Shown: positions 1 to 7,979 of the stretch, piece by piece
Layout of the letters: each line of letters begins with the position of its first letter
Numbering within the stretch: position 1 is the stretch's first letter
Origin: Kiritimatiellota bacterium B12222
GTDB taxonomy: Bacteria; Verrucomicrobiota; Kiritimatiellia; SS1-B-03-39; UBA6053
NCBI GenBank assembly: GCA_029719485.1
Contig: CP120722.1
Location: 1,922,001 to 1,986,000, forward strand
Reading direction: 5' to 3'
DNA length: 64,000 nt
The notes under the pieces: model-generated
What the model was told of the DNA's origin: nothing
The model's input: only the letters and a program-made list of their open reading frames with translations
Database searches by the model: none
Made by a program: the position numbers and the translations under genes

Positions 1-747
1 TGCCATTTTTTTGAGTTCTTCGAGGCCTGATCCACTTCCCATCACTTTAAGCGGGGTTCCGCTTTCGGTATAGGCGCGAATGGCAAGGTCTACTTTTTTA
101 TAGGGAACCATGGCGCTGATGAGAAAGTCATAGTCCTGCCGCGGGGCGTCGCCAGGGCTGAAAAAGGTGGTGTCGGCAGGGGGGTAGACCACGTCGGCAT
201 CGCGTCCGTAAAACTCTTTAATGCGTGTTCGAACATGTTCGGATATGGCCACGAAACGATCCACGCGAACGGCAGTTTTTTTATCCCAAATTCGTAATGC
301 GCCCAATAATGGTTTTAAGAATGCACGTTTGAGGGGGTTGGGGAAATAATCTTCGTGAAACAACCAGGCGTATCGCATGGGGGTGAAGCAATAGCAGACC
401 TGTCGGGTGCCGGGGGAGGTGCGAATACTTTTTGCGACACAGTGGCTGGTGCTGACCACGACATCCAAATCTGCGGAAGGTTTCCATGCCTTGGTCATGA
501 GCGGCATGAGGGGGAGAAAGTTACGGTAGGAATCGAAAATGCCGGGCACTTTCTGCAAAGGACTGGTGTGGATGGGATGGGTGTTGATCTTGTCTGATAC
601 GGCGTCTTGGTTATAGATCAAGGTATAGATGGGGGCGTCGGGGAAGGCGTCGGCCAGCAATTCCAATACGCGTTCGCCCCCGCGCATTCCGGTGAGCCAA
701 TCATGACAAAGTCCGGCTTGAATACCGGAAAAATCTGCGTCGCTCAT
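1..747 (-). CDS. Glycosyltransferase, GT4-like (3' end outside window)
   Basis: The frame is open from an ATG at 747 to the window edge, giving 249 residues of a longer protein. The N-terminus has LCHDWLTGMRGGERVLE, the usual opening of retaining GT-B glycosyltransferases that build exopolysaccharide or O-antigen. The stretch VCYCFTPMRYAW followed by FVAISEHVRTRI and a VVYPPADTTFF linker marks the end of the N-terminal Rossmann domain and the start of the nucleotide-sugar domain (FLISAMVPYKKVDLAI). The sugar donor and acceptor cannot be read. Its ATG lies inside the TGA of apgM (4-bp overlap), so the two are probably translationally coupled. Confidence 0.8.
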   Translation of the reverse strand, partial: MSDADFSGIQAGLCHDWLTGMRGGERVLELLADAFPDAPIYTLIYNQDAVSDKINTHPIHTSPLQKVPGIFDSYRNFLPLMPLMTKAWKPSADLDVVVSTSHCVAKSIRTSPGTRQVCYCFTPMRYAWLFHEDYFPNPLKRAFLKPLLGALRIWDKKTAVRVDRFVAISEHVRTRIKEFYGRDADVVYPPADTTFFSPGDAPRQDYDFLISAMVPYKKVDLAIRAYTESGTPLKVMGSGSGLEELKKMA

Positions 748-1934
748 GCGTCTCCGCGCAACCAGCTGGGGATCCATTCAAAGGTGCGGATATCAACCTG
801 ACCCTCGTGAATGAATTCATCAAACTCGCATTCAGCAGACAGGTCGCCGACGGGACCTTCGAGGGTCGCGAGAGGGACGGGTTCTGCGGAATGTCCGCGA
901 ATTTCGACAGGGGTACGGTGGTCCATAGTGACCAATAATTTGTAGGGTTCACCTTTTTGTTCCAATGCCTGCCAAATGGGGCCGACGACTTGGGCGTCAA
1001 AATCAGAAATGGCTTGGGTTTTGAGTTTGGCATCGCCGACGTGTCCGCATTCGTCGGGAGCTTCGACGTGGACATAAACAAAGTCTTGGCTTTCCAATGC
1101 TTGGAGAGCGAAATCGACTTTGCCTTGGTAGTTGGTGTCTACCCACCCGGTAGCGCCGTGTACGTCCGGCGTGTCGAGTCCTGCAAGCACTCCGAGGCCA
1201 CGAACCAAATCTACGGCGGTAATAATGGTACCGGTGAAGTTGTAGAGTTCTTTGTAGGTGGGGAGTTTGAGGGCGGGGCCTTGACCCCAGAGCCAAATTT
1301 GAGTCACTGGTACGTCGCCACGTTCTTTGCGGGCGATATTGACAGGGTGGCTGGCTAAAATTTCCTTGGAGGCCTCCATGAGGTCGAGCAATTCTTGTGC
1401 GCGTCCTTCGTGGGGGAGGTATTTGCTGATGTCTTGGGTTAAAATATCGTGTGGGGGTTGGGTGACAGGATCGGTAGGACCTCCATCCCAAATGACCAAA
1501 TGTCGGTATTGCACGCCGGTATTGAAGCTTAAGCCGGGACGGCCCAGTTTTTCTTGCAAGGTCGCGATCATGGGGGCGGCTTCTTCGGTGGAGATATGAC
1601 CTGAAGAATAGTCGACCATTTTGTTGTCGGCGATATGAACGAGGTTGCAGCGTAAGGCGACATCCGATTCGGTTAAGGGCAGGTGGGCGCCAGCAGCTTC
1701 GATCGGGGCGCGGCCAGTATAGAATTCGCGGGCGTCGTAGCCGAGGAGGCCTAGATTTGCGACATCTGAACCGGGGGGGAGGCCGGGGGGGATGGTGTCG
1801 GCGAGGTAGAGTTTACCTGCCGCCGCAATTTTTCGCATGTTGGGAGCAATGGCCGCCTGTAAGGGGGTTTGACCATCCAATTCGGGGCAGGGCCAATCAC
1901 CCATCCCATCGCCAATTAACACAACCGTTTTCAT
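744..1934 (-). CDS. apgM: Cofactor-independent phosphoglycerate mutase, archaeal type (ApgM family)
   Basis: The 396-residue protein belongs to the alkaline phosphatase superfamily. It opens with VVLIGDGMGDWPCPELDG, supplying the first metal-binding aspartate, followed by PGSDVANLGLLGYD, which holds the catalytic serine region. Late metal ligands are visible in EAPDECGHVGD and in VTMDHRTPVEIRGHSAEPVP. The expected reaction is interconversion of 3- and 2-phosphoglycerate in glycolysis and gluconeogenesis. Relatives with this architecture have also been annotated as possible homoserine kinases, so the substrate is not certain. It has its own ATG at 1934 and precedes the glycosyltransferase gene with a 4-bp overlap. 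Confidence 0.85.
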   Translation of the reverse strand: MKTVVLIGDGMGDWPCPELDGQTPLQAAIAPNMRKIAAAGKLYLADTIPPGLPPGSDVANLGLLGYDAREFYTGRAPIEAAGAHLPLTESDVALRCNLVHIADNKMVDYSSGHISTEEAAPMIATLQEKLGRPGLSFNTGVQYRHLVIWDGGPTDPVTQPPHDILTQDISKYLPHEGRAQELLDLMEASKEILASHPVNIARKERGDVPVTQIWLWGQGPALKLPTYKELYNFTGTIITAVDLVRGLGVLAGLDTPDVHGATGWVDTNYQGKVDFALQALESQDFVYVHVEAPDECGHVGDAKLKTQAISDFDAQVVGPIWQALEQKGEPYKLLVTMDHRTPVEIRGHSAEPVPLATLEGPVGDLSAECEFDEFIHEGQVDIRTFEWIPSWLRGDA

Positions 1935-2053
1935 ATATAATCCTTATTTTGTTTCGGGGTCTCCATAGCAAGGGAAGTGGGGGAGGTCCACTTTAAAGCT
2001 TCTCTGAGGAATTTTGAAATTGCTTGTCATCTTTTTTTGCTATTTTCTAAGTT

Positions 2054-2767
2054 ATGTCCTATTTTTCTAAAGAAAATTCTGAATGCTCGCAGGTGTATGC
2101 TGTTCTCACAGGGGACGTGATGGGCTCGCGGCAGTTGAGCGCAAGCCAGCTTCAAGATCTCTTGGCAGGCATGAAGGATTTTTGGGGTAAATTTTCAACC
2201 CATTCTCCCGATCAGGTTATTGGAACTTTAGAAGTTTTTCGAGGAGATGGATGGCAAGTCGCCCTGAAGTCACCTGCATGTGCGCTTGAGGCTGCCGTAT
2301 TTTTGCGGGCGGTTTGTAAAGCTTGTCCTGCGAGTGATAATTCAGATAGTCGCGTGGGTATCGGGATGGGGTCCGTTGACGTCCTCAATCCGTCGCATTT
2401 GGCAGAATCCCAAGGAGATGCCTTTGAGGCCTCGGGGGATGCACTTGCGGTGGCTGCTCAGGGGAAAATCAGATGGAAGCTGCTGTCGAAATGTAAAGAA
2501 GTTGCGAAATGGGATGCATTAACGCTTCCTCCTTTGGATTTGGCTATTTCCTCTTGGAGTTCGACTGAATCATTTGCGGTGGTGGGAGAAATTTTGGGTT
2601 GGACGCAGGAGGAAACTGCCCTGCATCCATGGGCGCAAAAGACCGATGGGTCCTCGCCGACTCCTCAGGCCGTCGGAAAAGCTTTCCGGCGCACGCATTG
2701 GAAATCTCATATTTCCCCCGTTTTGGACACCGTAAATGAAATCTTCAATGATGAAAACAACCTTTAA
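2054..2767 (+). CDS. SatD-like family protein
   Basis: A soluble protein of 237 residues. LTGDVMGSR near residues 19-27, FRGDGWQ near 63-69 and a RVGIGMGSVD strand resemble the SatD family, whose layout recalls nucleotidyl-cyclase folds. The C-terminal third is variable and may be a DNA-binding region (inference). Family members are commonly found next to a DUF3307 membrane protein, as here, but the molecular function is not established. The ATG at 2054 has no clear ribosome binding site. The last three codons and the stop are part of the first unit of a phased repeat array that continues towards the DUF3307 gene. Confidence 0.6.
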   Translation: MSYFSKENSECSQVYAVLTGDVMGSRQLSASQLQDLLAGMKDFWGKFSTHSPDQVIGTLEVFRGDGWQVALKSPACALEAAVFLRAVCKACPASDNSDSRVGIGMGSVDVLNPSHLAESQGDAFEASGDALAVAAQGKIRWKLLSKCKEVAKWDALTLPPLDLAISSWSSTESFAVVGEILGWTQEETALHPWAQKTDGSSPTPQAVGKAFRRTHWKSHISPVLDTVNEIFNDENNL

Positions 2768-2862
2768 GGGTTGTAAATTGCCAAAACAACCTTTTGAGGT
2801 TGTATGGCTGAAAAACAAATTGCATGGGTTGTACTGTTATATGAAATCCTGCAGTGGTCGTA
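2757..2862 (+). repeat. Array of four 19-bp palindromic units at exact 29-bp spacing
   Basis: Units begin at 2757, 2786, 2815 and 2844, each 29 bp apart. Unit 2 reads ACAACCTTTTGAGGTTGTA; unit 1 differs at three positions, while units 3 and 4 keep mainly the right half (GGTTGTA-like). Units 1 and 2 are near-perfect inverted repeats. The spacers of 10 bp are unrelated. The array starts inside the end of the SatD-like gene and stops 22 bp before the DUF3307 start, so an operator role for cooperative binding is plausible (inference). Confidence 0.8.
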
Positions 2863-2884
2863 ATGCAATTTAAAGGAATGACGT

Positions 2885-3589
2885 ATGAATAACTGGATAA
2901 TTCCTCTCTTGTGTGCCCATGTATTAGGGGATTTCCTTTTGCAACCGGATTGGATGGCGACGGAAAAGAAGCGGAAAATGAGGATTCTGATGCTGCACGC
3001 GGGGATTCATGGGGTGTTGGCGTATGTATGTGTACAACAATGGGGTGCCTGGGGGCTGTGCATCGGGGTCATGTTAGGCCATGGGTTGATTGATTTCTTT
3101 AAGTGTAAATGTGGCACGGGTCTCAAGGCATTTTTATGTGATCAACTTGCGCATGTCGTGTTTTTGCTGGCGGTGAGTCTTCTGCTGCCGCCCTATTATA
3201 TGGTTACGCCTTTATATGGGGTTCAACTGATGGTCATGGTGACAGGCTTTGGGTTGACGGTTTGGGGTGCCGGGCATTTTATTCGATGTGTGGCGGATCA
3301 ACTTTGTGAAGAAAATGAAAATTTGAAGAAAGCTTTAGGGGAGGGATTGCAGAATGGTGGCGCGATGATTGGGAAGTTGGAGAGGGCACTCATTTTTTTG
3401 ATGATTTTTATGGGGCAGCCGGGTGGGGTGGGGTTTTTGGTGGGGGCGAAGTCTATCATTCGTTTTCAGGAAGCCAAACAACAGCCTTTGGCTGAATATG
3501 TGTTGATTGGCACGCTATGGAGTTTTGGTCTGGCCATGGCGATTGCGTCGGTTACAAAATATATTTTTGAATGGAGTTCACTGGTTTGA
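2885..3589 (+). CDS. DUF3307 family membrane protein
   Basis: An integral membrane protein of 234 residues. The N-terminus IIPLLCAHVLGDFLLQPDWMA, followed by a charged loop KKRKMRILMLHAGIHGVLAY and GHGLIDFFK, is characteristic of DUF3307. The conserved His and Asp residues lie in or beside transmembrane helices. About six hydrophobic segments can be counted. The ATG at 2885 is preceded by AAAGGA at a good distance. It is probably co-regulated with the SatD-like gene upstream through the intervening repeat array. No biochemical role is known for the family. Confidence 0.75.
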   Translation: MNNWIIPLLCAHVLGDFLLQPDWMATEKKRKMRILMLHAGIHGVLAYVCVQQWGAWGLCIGVMLGHGLIDFFKCKCGTGLKAFLCDQLAHVVFLLAVSLLLPPYYMVTPLYGVQLMVMVTGFGLTVWGAGHFIRCVADQLCEENENLKKALGEGLQNGGAMIGKLERALIFLMIFMGQPGGVGFLVGAKSIIRFQEAKQQPLAEYVLIGTLWSFGLAMAIASVTKYIFEWSSLV

Positions 3590-3616
3590 GGTCGGCTTTT
3601 CCACCGAAAGAAAAAG

Positions 3617-4642
3617 ATGTTTACTGCTAAGATAAAGCGAGATGCGGGAATGGTGAATATCCTGGATGCAAAGTGGCAGCAGCAGGGGGAGCTGTTACGG
3701 GGGTTAACCCAGCGGGGAGAACTGGTGTGTCCGCACTGCGGTCAGGATATTAACTTGCGGGACGGGGACGTTCGTCGGCGTCATTTTGCCCATAGAACCT
3801 TGGCGGATTGTCCGTTTAAGGAACCGTCTGCGGAAGTGTTGGATATCAAAACCACCCTTTATCAATGGCTGGAATCTAAAATGCCCGGAAACGTACAGAT
3901 GGATTGCCGTTTGGAAATGCCTGGGAAAGAGGTGTATTGGGACTTTTTGGTTGAGAGTGAAAACGGCAAGCGCTTTGGCTATTGGATTGTTGATCGTCAG
4001 GTTCGGGATCGGACAGAGAGGTTCGATGCTGCTGAAAAACAGGGCATCTTGCCTGTTATTCTTCACACGGCATCGGTTTTGAAATTTCACACTGATGATA
4101 TCTTGGAGTTAACGGCTTCACAAAGAGCATTTCGTAAACGATCCATTTATGATGTGGTCTTGCAAGGAAAGTCTGGAGGACACCTTCAATTTTTAACTGG
4201 CCATAAGGACTTGAAAATTTTCAGAGGACTTTCTCTTCTCCATAAACCCAACTTGTATGAGTGGGATGTACTGAGAAGTGGTGGTTTGGATGATGCATTC
4301 TTTGATGATGCAACTGGGGAGTTGTTCTTTAAAGAAGATCAAGACGCTGAACGCGTTTTTGAAGAGCAACAAAAGCAAAGGGGAAAAAAGAGGGAAGAAG
4401 ACAAAAAAGCTTCTGTTCAGCGATCGGCTCCTGTTGCTTCTGGGATGTCTTATCGTACTTCAACGTTACAATTTAAGGAAAGTGTAGTGCGAGAGTCCTC
4501 GGGAAATGTTCAAAATAGATTTAATCAACCTGTTGAATGTGAAGATTGCGGACAAATGACCTGCGATTTGGTAAAGTGGATTCCTAAAACAGGTAAATGT
4601 GTTTGTAGGGCCTGTAACAAAATTAGGCTTTCCAAAGCGTAA
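3617..4642 (+). CDS. CoiA-like competence/zinc-finger nuclease family protein
   Basis: The 341-residue protein begins with a zinc-ribbon module: LVCPHCGQDINLRDGDVRRRHFAH, ending in the RRRHFAH motif typical of CoiA-like proteins that precede a restriction-endonuclease-like fold. Residues 95-160 (YWDFLVESENGKRFGYWIVD) would fit that nuclease core. The C-terminus carries a second four-cysteine element, CEDC and later CRAC. A lysine- and glutamate-rich linker joins the two halves. CoiA acts in DNA processing after uptake in Gram-positive bacteria; in this background the role is unknown. It follows the DUF3307 gene by 27 bp and may be co-transcribed. Confidence 0.6.
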   Translation: MFTAKIKRDAGMVNILDAKWQQQGELLRGLTQRGELVCPHCGQDINLRDGDVRRRHFAHRTLADCPFKEPSAEVLDIKTTLYQWLESKMPGNVQMDCRLEMPGKEVYWDFLVESENGKRFGYWIVDRQVRDRTERFDAAEKQGILPVILHTASVLKFHTDDILELTASQRAFRKRSIYDVVLQGKSGGHLQFLTGHKDLKIFRGLSLLHKPNLYEWDVLRSGGLDDAFFDDATGELFFKEDQDAERVFEEQQKQRGKKREEDKKASVQRSAPVASGMSYRTSTLQFKESVVRESSGNVQNRFNQPVECEDCGQMTCDLVKWIPKTGKCVCRACNKIRLSKA

Positions 4643-4765
4643 CGATGAAAAGTTTCTCTTGAGCGCAGTGAGTAGACGATTTTGGCAGGAGGGATGGGGA
4701 AAATGGGGGAGGTGGTGAAGGGAGGAGGGCTCGAAGTTTTAGGTGAAAACATGAAAGCGTATTTT

Positions 4766-4781
4766 ATAACTTGCAAGTTAT
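4766..4781. promoter_or_regulatory. Perfect 16-bp palindrome upstream of the DUF134 gene
   Basis: ATAACTTGCAAGTTAT is fully self-complementary and lies 60 bp before the DUF134-NifX start, in an A/T-rich segment that looks like a promoter region. It could be the operator of the helix-turn-helix protein encoded immediately downstream (inference). Confidence 0.45.
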
Positions 4782-4841
4782 GGGAATAATCTCATAATAT
4801 ACAAAAGAGTTATTAAGTATTTACAGAAAGGAGGCCTGAAC

Positions 4842-5498
4842 ATGGCCCGACCACAAAAAGCGCGAAAAATGAGAGAGTTACCCTCTGCAGTGATGTATAG
4901 CCCTGCGGGTTGGGCGTCAGGGGAGGGGGAGGCTGTGGAGATTGCGATTGAGGATTTTGAGATGATGCGATTGGTGGATGGCCGGGGGTTTCATTTGGTG
5001 GAAGCGGCTGAAAAAATGGGGGTTTCCCGCAGTACCGCGGGTCGCATGTTGGAACGTGCGCGTCGTGGAATTGCGATGGGGATTGAGCAGCGGGTGCCCC
5101 TTTGTCTGGATGCGGGCGAGGAGTTAATTGTTGAACCCGAACTAAAGTGGTCGTGTGGCCTTTGTGAGAGCGGTGCGGTTGAACCGCGGGGAGGGATTGC
5201 GGTGGCTTGTTGTGATGATGACCTTTCTTCTCCTGTGGAAAAGATATTTGGGCGGTCGCCGGGTTTTGTTTTAGTGCCGAAGGTAGGGGCGGTCCCTCGT
5301 TATGTGGAAAGTCCTGGATTTGGGGTGAAGCGAAATGCAGCAGATTTGACGGTGGCCTTTTTGAAGAAGCAAGGAGTTACTCGGGTGGTTGCAGGGCGTT
5401 TTGGTTCTCATGCGCTCGAGTTATTGGCAAAAAACAATTTACAGGCGGTAGTGGCTGGTGGCTTACATTTAGGTCAGGCGATTACCTATTTCGAATAA
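4842..5498 (+). CDS. DUF134 helix-turn-helix protein fused to a NifX/NifB-like domain
   Basis: Two domains in 218 residues. Residues 1-85 are a DUF134 module: MARPQKARKMRELPSAVMY, an acidic stretch, and a helix-turn-helix (LVEAAEKMGVSRSTAGRMLERARRGIA). After a short Cys-containing linker (CGLCESG), residues 115-218 form a dinitrogenase iron-molybdenum cofactor binding-type domain with the GIAVACCDDDLSSPVEKIFGR opening and the DLTVAFLKKQGVTRVVAGRFG core. The family is often linked to iron-sulfur or metal handling. A strong Shine-Dalgarno (AAAGGAGG) supports the ATG. It leads a seven-gene run. A role as a metal- or cluster-sensing regulator is inferred. Confidence 0.8.
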   Translation: MARPQKARKMRELPSAVMYSPAGWASGEGEAVEIAIEDFEMMRLVDGRGFHLVEAAEKMGVSRSTAGRMLERARRGIAMGIEQRVPLCLDAGEELIVEPELKWSCGLCESGAVEPRGGIAVACCDDDLSSPVEKIFGRSPGFVLVPKVGAVPRYVESPGFGVKRNAADLTVAFLKKQGVTRVVAGRFGSHALELLAKNNLQAVVAGGLHLGQAITYFE

Positions 5499-5503
5499 GG
5501 AAA

Positions 5504-5935
5504 ATGATGAAAACAACAGAACAACACCCCAAAGGTCTGGTGGCCATTCCGGTCCTCCATAATCGAGGTCCTGCCTCTCAACTGAGTCGCCACTTTGGGA
5601 AGTCACCAGGGTTTATGTTGGTGGATCCTGCTCTACAAACTTTTCAGTATTGTGAGAGTGCATCGATGAAGGAAGCAGGTGAGTGTGCCCCGATTTCGGC
5701 ATTAGTAGGGCAGGGGTGTGCGGTTTTAATATGTCACAGTATGGGGGAGGGTGCGTTGACACGATGTCGGGAAGCGGGATTGGAAATTGTCAAAGCCGCG
5801 GGAGGGACGGAGGTGGCGGAGGTTCTTCATGCGTACGCGCTTGGCGAGTATGAGGCCTTTCCTGAGAGTGCACTTTGTCGTCATGATCATGACCATTGTG
5901 GGGAACATGCGCATGGAAAAGAACATGACCACTAA
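5504..5935 (+). CDS. NifX/NifB-like metal-binding protein with histidine-rich tail
   Basis: A 143-residue protein with the same single-domain fold as the C-terminal half of the gene upstream, five bases away: VAIPVLHNRGPASQLSRHFG at the N-terminus and CAVLICHSMGEGALTRCREAG in the middle. Its last 18 residues, RHDHDHCGEHAHGKEHDH, are an obvious metal-binding tail. Known relatives bind iron-molybdenum cofactor precursors or iron-sulfur clusters, but no nitrogenase genes are present here, so a general metal-carrier role is more likely (inference). It overlaps the thioesterase start. Confidence 0.75.
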   Translation: MMKTTEQHPKGLVAIPVLHNRGPASQLSRHFGKSPGFMLVDPALQTFQYCESASMKEAGECAPISALVGQGCAVLICHSMGEGALTRCREAGLEIVKAAGGTEVAEVLHAYALGEYEAFPESALCRHDHDHCGEHAHGKEHDH

Positions 5936-6392
5936 CTCTGCACATGCGGTTGAGGTCGGAAGCATGCCGCAGGAAAATTTACAGCGTTTAGAATCGTTGC
6001 GCCACGAGGGGCATCCGCAGTGTATGGCTTGTACGCATGCTGAATATCGGTTGGAATTTGAATTAGAAACGCCGCAGGTGTTGGTTGCTCACGTGGAGTT
6101 TACGGATGAAATGACAAGTTTTAATCATATGGTACATGGTGGTTTACAGTCATTTTTGATCGATCAAGCCATGACCTGTGCATTGATGGGATTAGGTATT
6201 TACGGTGCCACCTGTGAGTTAACCCTGCGGTATCGCTCATCGGTTGAAGTGGGATTGCCTGCGAAAATTCGGGTGTGGGTCGAAAAGCGATACCGCACTT
6301 TGTATGACGTGAAGGCAGAACTGATACAAAATGAAACGGTCCGTACGTTCGGGAGTGCTCGATTTCTCAAGCAAACGCTTGCCGTATCTTGA
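5925..6392 (+). CDS. PaaI-like hotdog-fold thioesterase
   Basis: Hotdog-fold protein of about 155 residues. The signature NHMVHGGLQSFLIDQAMTCAL matches the PaaI/YbgC-like thioesterase HGG motif with the following acidic residue in the long helix. Substrates would be acyl-CoA thioesters; the natural one cannot be told. The start is ambiguous: in-frame ATGs occur at 5907, 5913 and 5925, all inside the end of the NifX-like gene; 5925 is preferred because GGAAAAGAAC lies just before it. The CMAC near residue 30 is a possible metal or redox pair. Why it sits in a metal-type cluster is unclear. Confidence 0.7.
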   Translation: MTTNSAHAVEVGSMPQENLQRLESLRHEGHPQCMACTHAEYRLEFELETPQVLVAHVEFTDEMTSFNHMVHGGLQSFLIDQAMTCALMGLGIYGATCELTLRYRSSVEVGLPAKIRVWVEKRYRTLYDVKAELIQNETVRTFGSARFLKQTLAVS

Positions 6393-6438
6393 TTTTATGA
6401 TTGATTGAATGACATCTACTTTTGTAGGGTGATTGCTT

Positions 6439-7200
6439 ATGAAAAATTCTTCTACAGAACCTGTTATCGAAGTGAAAGATTTGCGTGCAAGCTACGGCAA
6501 GGGCGCGCATAAAACCCAAGCGTTGAAAGGAGTGTCCTTTGCTGTAAATGCGGGTGAGTGTGTGGGGTTTATTGGCGCGAATGGAGCGGGCAAGTCGACC
6601 ACGCTTAAAATGCTGATGGGATTTCGTTTTCCGGATAGCGGTGAGGTAAATGTATTGGGGGCGAAAGCGGGAACGACGGCGAGTCGTGAGCGTATCGGCT
6701 ATCTGCCTGAAGTGGCTTTGTACTATCCCTTTATGAAGGCACGTGAACTGTTAGAATTGTATGGAGGATTGAGTGGGTTGAGTCGGTCTGAATTAAAGAC
6801 GCGCATACCTCCGATGCTGGAAAAGGTGGGGTTGGAAGGGAAGGGAGAGCATTTGCTCAAAAGTTTTTCTAAAGGGATGCAACAGCGATTGGGCATTGCG
6901 CAGTCCTTGATTGCGGAGCCTGATTTGTTGATTTTCGATGAGTTGTCCTCTGGTTTGGATCCTATAGGGCGTCATGACCTTCGGGGGATTTTGGAAGAGC
7001 TTAAAGCGGCGGGTCGCACCGTATTTTTCAGTTCGCATGAGTTGGGGGAGGTTGAAACGCTTTGTGATCGGGTGTTGATGATTCATCAAGGTCAATTAAT
7101 TCGTGATGCGTCTTTGGAAGAGATTCAGCAGGAATGTGAGGGGCGTTCTTTGGAGGCCTTCTTTATTGAATGTGTACGGTCAGAGGTGAAAACGGCATGA
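6439..7200 (+). CDS. ABC-2 type transporter ATP-binding protein
   Basis: A 253-residue nucleotide-binding subunit. Walker A is GANGAGKST near residues 46-54, the signature is FSKGMQQR, Walker B is LLIFDEL, and a switch histidine follows in SSHELGEVETLCD. The KGMQQR-type signature is typical of ABC-2 exporters such as CcmA, NosF and GldA rather than importers. The first ATG is at 6439; an in-frame TTG two codons earlier is less likely. It overlaps the first permease by 4 bp, indicating one complex made of this ATPase and the two permeases that follow. Confidence 0.9.
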   Translation: MKNSSTEPVIEVKDLRASYGKGAHKTQALKGVSFAVNAGECVGFIGANGAGKSTTLKMLMGFRFPDSGEVNVLGAKAGTTASRERIGYLPEVALYYPFMKARELLELYGGLSGLSRSELKTRIPPMLEKVGLEGKGEHLLKSFSKGMQQRLGIAQSLIAEPDLLIFDELSSGLDPIGRHDLRGILEELKAAGRTVFFSSHELGEVETLCDRVLMIHQGQLIRDASLEEIQQECEGRSLEAFFIECVRSEVKTA

Positions 7201-7979
7201 AGTTCCGGCAGATGCTTTTGATCGCACGGGGAGTATGGTTGGAGGCGATTCGTCGCAAAGAAATTTACATGATCGTGGTGATCAGTTGTCTTTTGCTGGT
7301 GGGCTTGGGGCAAGTACGTTTTTTTGGATTGGAGTCGTTAAGTAAATTTTATCGGGAAACGGCATTACATGTGATGAGTTTGGCCACGGCATTTACGGTG
7401 ATTGTGTTGGCTTCGCGTCAATTGCCGCGAGAGTTTGAAACCCGCAGTATTTATCCGCTCTTGGCGAGACCTTTGCATCGGGGAACTTTCATTTTGGGAA
7501 AGTTGTTGGGGGTATGGGCGGCAGCTGTGTTTTGTTTTGGATTATTTTTGATTATCTACATGATGGGTTGCCTTTCGATGGGGGCACCTTTGTATCCGAT
7601 GTTGTTGTTGCAGCATAGCGTGCTCCAAGTGGAGTTATTTCTGGTGCTGGCGAGTTTCTGTTTCTTGCTGTCGATTTTGGTGAATTTAGATGCGGCGATT
7701 ACTTTGGGTTCGCTGTTCTATCTCCTGTCGACTGCATGGGCGACGCTTTCGAGTCAGATGTACGAACCCGCAGGCGCTTTACTGCGTGGGGTGATTTTGG
7801 TTTTCACCTGGTTGTTGCCTCAGTTTATGTTATTTGATTTGTCGGAGAAAAATGTGCATGGCGAAGTGTGGGGGCCCGTGTCGTGGTGGGTGTTGGGGCA
7901 GTTGACGGTGTATGCGCTCATCTTTAGTGCGGGGTATATCCTTATCACGGTGGCCCTTTTCCAGCGGAGGAAATTATGA
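7197..7979 (+). CDS. ABC-2 type transporter permease (first)
   Basis: A membrane protein of 260 residues with about six hydrophobic segments. The motif ASRQLPREFETRSIYPLLARPLHRGTFILGKLLG is the conserved cytoplasmic element of NosY/GldF-like ABC-2 permeases. The start at 7197 is chosen because ATGA overlaps the stop of the ATPase gene. The next gene is a related permease, so the transporter is probably a heterodimer. Substrate unknown. Confidence 0.85.
   Translation: MKFRQMLLIARGVWLEAIRRKEIYMIVVISCLLLVGLGQVRFFGLESLSKFYRETALHVMSLATAFTVIVLASRQLPREFETRSIYPLLARPLHRGTFILGKLLGVWAAAVFCFGLFLIIYMMGCLSMGAPLYPMLLLQHSVLQVELFLVLASFCFLLSILVNLDAAITLGSLFYLLSTAWATLSSQMYEPAGALLRGVILVFTWLLPQFMLFDLSEKNVHGEVWGPVSWWVLGQLTVYALIFSAGYILITVALFQRRKL

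Noticed and set aside
2757..2862. CRISPR array
   Set aside because: Spacers are only 10 bp, repeats are palindromic operator-like and decay over four units, and no cas genes are near.
5787..5924. N-terminal extension of the thioesterase
   Set aside because: The frame is open, but it overlaps the NifX-like gene in another frame and its residues do not look like a hotdog N-terminus.
5504..5935. Nitrogen fixation gene
   Set aside because: NifX-like folds are widespread; no nifHDK, nifE or nifN is present in the window.
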